DNA from: CAZZKG01 sp964654825
GTDB taxonomy: Bacteria > Gemmatimonadota > CAZMKB01
DNA: 64,000 bases
Assembly: GCA_964654825.1 (NCBI GenBank)
Contig: CAZZKG010000004.1
Coordinates: forward strand, 1 to 64,000
Direction: 5' to 3'
Shown here: piece after piece, positions 59,499 through 64,000 of the stretch
How the letters are laid out: every line of letters begins with the position of its first letter
How positions within the stretch are numbered: position 1 is the stretch's first letter
Notes under the pieces: generated by a model
The model's input: the letters and a program-made list of their open reading frames with translations, nothing else
Told to the model about the DNA's origin: nothing
The model's database searches: none
Translations under genes and position numbers: made by a program

Positions 59499-62357
59499 TT
59501 AGAAATCGGACCCTATGGAGAAAAAGGTGAAATTTTCACCTGTAGTATCCAGATCGGTTTGCCAGGAAAAGTCGAGTTTCAGAACCAGGTATCCCAGTCC
59601 GAGTCTCACACCAGCTCCGTAGGCCGCACTCACGTCTCTCAGGTGAAATCCAAAGCGGCCTTCTTCGGCAAATGGGCGTAAATCATCATACCAGGCCGTT
59701 GCCATGTCATAGAACAGAATCGCCTGCATGAAATCCAGTCTCGGCCCCAGGAAAGGGAGGAGAGGGAAACGGTACTCGGTGTTGAGGATAAGGAGTTTCG
59801 TACCGTTCATTTCTCCGTAATCCGCCCCTCTGAATGTATAAGGTCCGCCGATCCTGAAAATCTGCGGCGTGTCACCGAAACTTCCGGCAAGTACAGCCCT
59901 CTGAGCCAGGAGGGTACGCCTCTTTATGTTGAAGTACCGCCGGTAATCCACGATCAGCGTGGTGTAGTCGAGATCTCCGACACTCTGTTCGACGGAATAT
60001 CGTACACGCCTCCCCGAGAGAGGTCCGGTGAACCCGAAAATAGAATTGTCAACGACATAAGCCAGGTTCCCGGTCACGTATTTCGCGGTTCCAAGATTCT
60101 CTTCCGTGACCTCGAATCCCGAGAAACTCTGTCTGACAATCTTCTCCTTGACGGTGGTGAAAGCTCCTCCGAATTCGACCCTTCTGAACGTATCGAGCGG
60201 ATACCCGGCAAGGACTCCCCCACCCCGGTATATCTGGCTCTGGAATTCTGTATCGTCCGACCCTTCATCGGGGGCCGTGAAGAGACCGTAGTCGTTTCTG
60301 AACTGGAAAAAACTCGTTGCGAAGTTTATTCGATGGGCGAGATTCTGGTAAGCCACCAGGACATCTGATGACCCGAGATCCTGGTAAGCTCTCGTACCGA
60401 CGATGATGTTGTGATTCCCGAGCATGTCACTTATCAATAGCTGCGATGATCCCTGAAACCCGAGGTTGGAACTGAAGCCGACACCGCCGATCAGGTAATC
60501 CGGCTCGAGCGTGATACTGTATTCTTCTTCCTCGAACCCGGAGCCATCCGGGAGATCATACCCTGCCAGGTGGTCGATGAGCCCTGAATCACACCGTGCC
60601 TGAGTACACACCTCCTCGATCGGGCCCGGCTCAGTCGGGGGGAGCAGGTAGATGTCCCACCCGCCCCTGTCCATCGCGGACAGGGCGACATTCGTGTCAG
60701 AACCGCTGAGGGCGGGGGTGTACCGGGTAATACCGGAGATGGATGGAGTGACACTGGCATACAGCGAGGCACTCCGCTGGTCCATGTCGAAGGTGAATAT
60801 GGCCGGTCTTCCATCATAGAGCGACGTGAACATGAGTTTTTTCCCGCCCTCCACCCATGAAGGACTGCCTTCATCGGCCGGGGTCTGGACTACTACCTCT
60901 ACCTTGTGTGTTTCGAGATCGTACAGGGCTATATTGTCATCTCCGAAGAGGAGATTTTCCACATTTGTGTCTTCACCCCTGTCGGTGATAATTGCGATGT
61001 ACTTTCCGTCGGGTGACCATCTCGGCATCAGCTCGGCGTAGATGTCATCGGTGAGACGCGTGAGGATGTCTTCCTCAATATCATATATGTACAGATCTGA
61101 TAACCCGCCTGAGACCCCGGTAAACACGACGAACCGTCCGTCCGGTGAAAAATCCGGTGACATGAGTCCGTTGAGATCAGTGGTGATCTTCTTTTTGACC
61201 TTCCCATTAGAAGAGTCGATCAGATACACGGCGTCCTGTTTCCCGGCCTTGGCGACGAAGCAGATGCGTTTCCCGTCGTGAGACCAGGAAAGAGAGGTGT
61301 CGAGAAACCGAAGGATTTCGAGTGAGCCGCTCCGTGCCCCCTTCACGATCCTCTTCGGTTTACTATCCTCACGAACATCGAGGACGTAGATGTCATTGTA
61401 GAGAGACCTGTTCGATACGAAGGCTATCCGGTTGCCGTCCCGCGAGATGGCAGGGACTGCATTCAGATTGTAATAAAACCCTTCATGTCTCGTAACCGGT
61501 TTCAGCGCGACGGGAGGAAGAGTCGTCTTCTCACCCGCATAACGGTCCTCCAGGAAGGAGACAAAACCATTCGTCAGCTCCTGCGTGTCGATCCCGAGTA
61601 TCTCCTCGAGCGCCTGAGGGAACCCCCCTGTGTGAGAAATCCCGGTGAGTATCTTTCCTATGGACGCGTCACCATATTCTGCGCCTATATACTGCCAGAG
61701 AGCGTTACCCAACCGGTACACCCTGATATCGTAGATGCCTGACATCTCATCAACGGTTGGAAGCGTCTTGTTGCGGAGGGCATCTTCGAGCCAGAGTTCC
61801 GTCTGAGTATCGAGCCCCTGGCTGTAATACTCGGCAAGCCCTTCCATCACCCAGAGGGGAGGCATGCTCCTCAGAGAACTGCCCGATGGGCCGACCCGGA
61901 GTATGTCGTACTGAAAAGCGTGGACCATCTCGTGGGTCAGAACGTGGGTGAACTCCCGCATCGACCCTCCCATGGGGAGGACGACCCTTCTCTTGAGACT
62001 TTCGGTAACACCGCGAACGCCTTCCGGTATAAGTCCTCCGATTGCATTCGTCTGCTGAAAATCGTTATGCGAAGCGTATAGTATCAGAGGGATCTTGAGA
62101 TCGATTTCATGGCCAATGCGTGTACTGAGCATCTGGTACGAGCGTTCCGCGAGCCGCGCCCCGAGACGAGCTCCTTCCTCTTCTTCATCATAATAGTAAA
62201 CGTCGAAGTGAGGCGTCTTCAGTATCTTCCAGTCGAATTTCCGGTACTGCACCTTGTTCCGCCCGAACTGGTAACCCAGCTGGGCACTGGCATGAGGAGG
62301 GATAAGCACGGAGAGAAATAAAAGCAGGCAGAGACTTTCTGTGATTTTGCCCTTCAC
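59499..62357 (-). CDS. Peptidase/TolB-propeller/Omp85-barrel fusion
   Basis: A 952-residue exported protein of three parts. Signal peptide about 8-25. Residues about 45-270 are a MA-like zinc peptidase domain with H142-E143-M-V-H146 (HEMVHAF) and a downstream GLAEYYS that may give the third ligand. Residues about 290-610 form a TolB/WD40-like (PD40) propeller with repeats of SPDGRFVVF and WSPDGKYIAI type. Residues about 620-952 are a 16-stranded Omp85/BamA-like barrel ending GSDF, with an FRGADYGEMNGTKLLILNTE region typical of surface antigen proteins. This fusion lets a peptidase and propeller sit at the mouth of an outer-membrane barrel. The GTG start is preceded by AAGGCGG. It heads the unit with the M1 peptidase. 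Promoter at 62466-62494. Confidence 0.85.
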   Translation of the reverse strand: MKGKITESLCLLLFLSVLIPPHASAQLGYQFGRNKVQYRKFDWKILKTPHFDVYYYDEEEEGARLGARLAERSYQMLSTRIGHEIDLKIPLILYASHNDFQQTNAIGGLIPEGVRGVTESLKRRVVLPMGGSMREFTHVLTHEMVHAFQYDILRVGPSGSSLRSMPPLWVMEGLAEYYSQGLDTQTELWLEDALRNKTLPTVDEMSGIYDIRVYRLGNALWQYIGAEYGDASIGKILTGISHTGGFPQALEEILGIDTQELTNGFVSFLEDRYAGEKTTLPPVALKPVTRHEGFYYNLNAVPAISRDGNRIAFVSNRSLYNDIYVLDVREDSKPKRIVKGARSGSLEILRFLDTSLSWSHDGKRICFVAKAGKQDAVYLIDSSNGKVKKKITTDLNGLMSPDFSPDGRFVVFTGVSGGLSDLYIYDIEEDILTRLTDDIYAELMPRWSPDGKYIAIITDRGEDTNVENLLFGDDNIALYDLETHKVEVVVQTPADEGSPSWVEGGKKLMFTSLYDGRPAIFTFDMDQRSASLYASVTPSISGITRYTPALSGSDTNVALSAMDRGGWDIYLLPPTEPGPIEEVCTQARCDSGLIDHLAGYDLPDGSGFEEEEYSITLEPDYLIGGVGFSSNLGFQGSSQLLISDMLGNHNIIVGTRAYQDLGSSDVLVAYQNLAHRINFATSFFQFRNDYGLFTAPDEGSDDTEFQSQIYRGGGVLAGYPLDTFRRVEFGGAFTTVKEKIVRQSFSGFEVTEENLGTAKYVTGNLAYVVDNSIFGFTGPLSGRRVRYSVEQSVGDLDYTTLIVDYRRYFNIKRRTLLAQRAVLAGSFGDTPQIFRIGGPYTFRGADYGEMNGTKLLILNTEYRFPLLPFLGPRLDFMQAILFYDMATAWYDDLRPFAEEGRFGFHLRDVSAAYGAGVRLGLGYLVLKLDFSWQTDLDTTGENFTFFSIGSDF

Positions 62358-62465
62358 TTCACACCGCCTTGGATCGTCACCGGAACCCGGAACCTTTTGT
62401 GTATCACACGTTATGAGCCCGTATCTACGAGTGAGATATCGCTGTTGTCATTACTCTGATATTAT

Positions 62466-62494
62466 CATATATATATATGATGCTCAAGTCAATG
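62466..62494 (-). promoter_or_regulatory. Promoter of the Omp85-fusion/M1 peptidase unit
   Basis: Minus strand: TTGACT at 62489-62494, 17-bp spacer, TATGAT at 62466-62471. The spacer is an alternating AT tract that makes the 18-bp palindrome 62466-62483. Confidence 0.6.
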
Positions 62495-62538
62495 AGACGG
62501 GTTACCGATACCGGGGTCGGCGCCTCAGGTTGTGACTC

Positions 62539-62703
62539 AGTGGCCCTGTTCATAAATACGCGTGCCTTCGGCCAACGAAACATCCCGACCCACCGCGTTG
62601 CTCGTCGGTTAAATACCACCATAGGTATTCGCCCTCCTCGCGCCTTGTGGTTCGGGCGCCTCTATGGCCTTGGTGCATCACCGTATTTATGAGCAGGACC
62701 ACT
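62539..62703. repeat. 165-bp palindromic intergenic repeat
   Basis: Its ends, 62539-62560 and 62682-62703, are 22-bp inverted repeats matching at 20 positions (AGTGG-CCTG-TCATAAATACG). Inside are shorter palindromes, such as AATACC / GGTATT around 62610-62630. The structure is that of a non-autonomous repeat or a structured RNA rather than a gene; it abuts the QueG-like gene. Confidence 0.65.
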
Positions 62704-62712
62704 TAGAGACAG

Positions 62713-63423
62713 ATGGACTCTTCCCGCCTCGTTCGACGGATAATCAGGAGGCTTCCGTTGACAAAAGAAGAACTCGCACGCATCGCGAAATCATACGGCG
62801 CGGCTGCCATCGGAACGGCCCGGATTGAAGACATCCTGAACGGTTTCCCTTCCCTATCAAGAGAGCTCACCAGCGGTCTTCACACGGGGATCTCCGTTGC
62901 AGTCCGATTGTCAGGCAGGATACTGGATGAGATAACAGACAGGCCCACCCGGCTCTACTTCCATCACTACCGCAGGCTGAACCACCTCCTTGACCTCACG
63001 GCACATTCCATAACAGCTCTACTCCTCGAGGATGGCTACGAGGCCGTCCCTATCCCCGCTTCCCAGACAATCGACTGGCAGAATCAGACAGGTCATCTTT
63101 CGCATAAAGCCATCGCCGTAAAAGCCGGGCTCGGATGGCTGGGGAGAAACAATCTGCTGGTCACCCCCGCTTGGGGAGCACAGGTCAGGCTGGTGACGGT
63201 ACTTACCGATGCGGAATTCGACGAGGACCGGATGGTGGAGAACGACTGCGGAAACTGTAGGGCCTGTGTCGAGGTCTGCCCGGCCGGAGCTCTCGGAGAA
63301 ACTTACCGTGATTATGACAGAGACGGATGTCTCATCAAGATGAAAGAAATGTGCAAGATGGCAGGGATAGGCCACTACATCTGCGGAATCTGTGTGAAAG
63401 CCTGCAGAGGGAAAAAGATGTGA
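62713..63423 (+). CDS. QueG-like 4Fe-4S double-cluster protein
   Basis: A 236-residue protein related to epoxyqueuosine reductase and to the reductive dehalogenase family, but shorter than QueG (about 350 residues). It contains the corrinoid-domain-like segment KAIAVKAGLGWLGRNNLLVT and two ferredoxin-like clusters: CGNCRACVEVCP, then a C-terminal C-x-x-C-x-x-x-C set in HYICGICVKACRG. The N-terminal QueG region is reduced and there is no C-terminal HEAT-like extension, so it may not act on queuosine. It shares a one-base overlap (TGATG) with the DUF4416 gene, implying coupled translation. It abuts the palindromic repeat and lacks a clear promoter of its own. Confidence 0.8.
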   Translation: MDSSRLVRRIIRRLPLTKEELARIAKSYGAAAIGTARIEDILNGFPSLSRELTSGLHTGISVAVRLSGRILDEITDRPTRLYFHHYRRLNHLLDLTAHSITALLLEDGYEAVPIPASQTIDWQNQTGHLSHKAIAVKAGLGWLGRNNLLVTPAWGAQVRLVTVLTDAEFDEDRMVENDCGNCRACVEVCPAGALGETYRDYDRDGCLIKMKEMCKMAGIGHYICGICVKACRGKKM

Positions 63424-63998
63424 TGAGAGAGCTTGGTGAACCTCTGAAAGTCTGCCCCTTTGTCGCGATGTTGAGTAAAGAGGAGACGCTCTTCGACAGG
63501 ACCATCGATGAGCTCACCGGGTTCTTCGGTGCTCCTCTGACGATGAGCCGGAGTGTCCCATGGGAACACAGCAGCTATTATGAGGTCGAACTCGGGAGAA
63601 ACCTGTTGAGGAAATTCGTCTTCTTCTCAAGGCTGATGGATCCGGGCGATCTCGTCGAGAGCAAGAGACTAACGATGCGAATCGAGCGGGATCTGGGCGA
63701 GGAGGCCGACGAGAAGATCAGCAGACGGATCAACATCGATCCCGGATACATGACCCGGGCGAAACTCGTCCTGGGCACCAGTAAAGATTTCTCCCACCGT
63801 ATCTACATCGGTGGTGGTATATATGCCGAGGTGACACTCTATTTCAAAGACGGGAGCTTCAGGCCGTTTTTCTACACGTACCGGGATTACAAAGATGAAG
63901 AGAACATCAGTCTCTTCAACGAAGTGAGGGGTCAGGTCTTCGGCTGTCGATGCATCCCGGTGGAAGACACGCTACCACAGAATGATCGATCCAGGTAA
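63423..63998 (+). CDS. DUF4416 protein
   Basis: A 191-residue protein matching DUF4416 along its length: FVAMLSKEETLFDRTIDELT, SSYYEVELGRNL, RKFVFFSRLMDPGDLVESKR, NIDPGYMTRAKLVLGTSKDF, SHRIYIGGGIYAEVTLYFKD and FFYTYRDYKDEE. The function of the family is unknown; it is common in Deltaproteobacteria and other anaerobes and is often linked to Fe-S or corrinoid-type proteins. Its ATG shares one base with the stop of the QueG-like gene. It ends 2 bases before the window edge. Confidence 0.85.
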   Translation: MRELGEPLKVCPFVAMLSKEETLFDRTIDELTGFFGAPLTMSRSVPWEHSSYYEVELGRNLLRKFVFFSRLMDPGDLVESKRLTMRIERDLGEEADEKISRRINIDPGYMTRAKLVLGTSKDFSHRIYIGGGIYAEVTLYFKDGSFRPFFYTYRDYKDEENISLFNEVRGQVFGCRCIPVEDTLPQNDRSR

Positions 63999-64000
63999 AT

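Larger units (their letters stand above)
62358..62712. other. Intergenic region with promoter and palindromic repeat
   Basis: No gene. It contains the promoter (62466-62494), an alternating AT tract that overlaps its -10 region, and the 165-bp palindromic repeat (62539-62703). Confidence 0.6.

Noticed and set aside
62466..62483. 18-bp AT palindrome as an independent operator
   Set aside because: It is an alternating AT tract that is part of the promoter spacer and -10 box; no regulator link is visible.
1..64000. tRNA, rRNA or CRISPR loci
   Set aside because: No T-loop motif in a foldable context, no rRNA-like conserved blocks and no regularly spaced short repeats were seen.

Overview
The window looks like a metagenome-assembled chromosome segment (one run of 100 Ns at 51744-51843) from a Gram-negative bacterium of the FCB superphylum or a nearby candidate phylum (Zixibacteria, Krumholzibacteriota, Eisenbacteria or Latescibacterota type); I cannot fix the phylum. 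Reasons: two large secreted proteins end in the Y/F-PNPFNP-type C-terminal sorting domain; there are many secreted beta-propeller, FG-GAP and fibronectin-like proteins; beta-barrel outer-membrane proteins are present; LeuB, LeuC and LeuD are of the archaeal or anaerobe type; GTG and TTG starts are frequent. Base composition is moderately GC-rich, with a visibly A+T-richer patch around 43-46 kb. No rRNA, tRNA or CRISPR array was seen.

Layout. 0-3 kb: secreted propeller and FG-GAP proteins, one of them a remnant. 3.3-4.6 kb: a membrane-anchored reductive-dehalogenase-like Fe-S/corrinoid protein, divergent from the FG-GAP gene. 4.7-8.1 kb: heme operon hemC-hemL-hemB (minus strand). 8.4-14.2 kb: two large exported metallopeptidases and a small exported protein. 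14.3-16 kb: a repeat propeller protein. 16.3-20.1 kb: a cassette of AcpS, acyl-AMP ligase, acyl carrier protein and an alpha-oxoamine synthase of Kbl type. 20.2-26 kb: a TetR-controlled RND/MMPL, LolA-like and outer-membrane barrel export operon (minus). 26.5-28.6 kb: an NDP-forming acyl-CoA synthetase. 28.7-34.8 kb: hisC-leuB-leuC-leuD-crotonase-leuA-like operon. 35-40 kb: MscL and two large secreted proteins. 40.5-43 kb: a DUF438-hemerythrin-PAS sensor with a DUF1858/DUF2249 partner, then a DUF3617 protein. 43.2-56.9 kb: a segment bracketed by two copies of an 80-bp hairpin element, holding a subtilase, a small barrel protein, a lone PilW-like prepilin and a seven-gene minus-strand operon (ketosynthase, acyl carrier protein, GNAT-like protein, ketoreductase, B12 radical SAM, two alkaline-phosphatase-superfamily enzymes). 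57-62.4 kb: an M1 aminopeptidase with sorting domain and a peptidase/TolB-propeller/Omp85-barrel fusion. 62.5-64 kb: a 165-bp palindromic repeat, a QueG-like ferredoxin protein and a DUF4416 protein.

How it fits together. Heme, leucine (or related 2-oxo-acid) and acyl-CoA functions are housekeeping, while much of the window is envelope and secretion biology. The two carrier-protein loci (16.3-20.1 kb and 47.5-56.6 kb) are the best candidates for undescribed small-molecule or lipid chemistry. Most transcription units start with a recognisable sigma-70-type promoter, usually TTGACA-like with a spacer of exactly 17 bp, which supports the operon boundaries and start choices given here.
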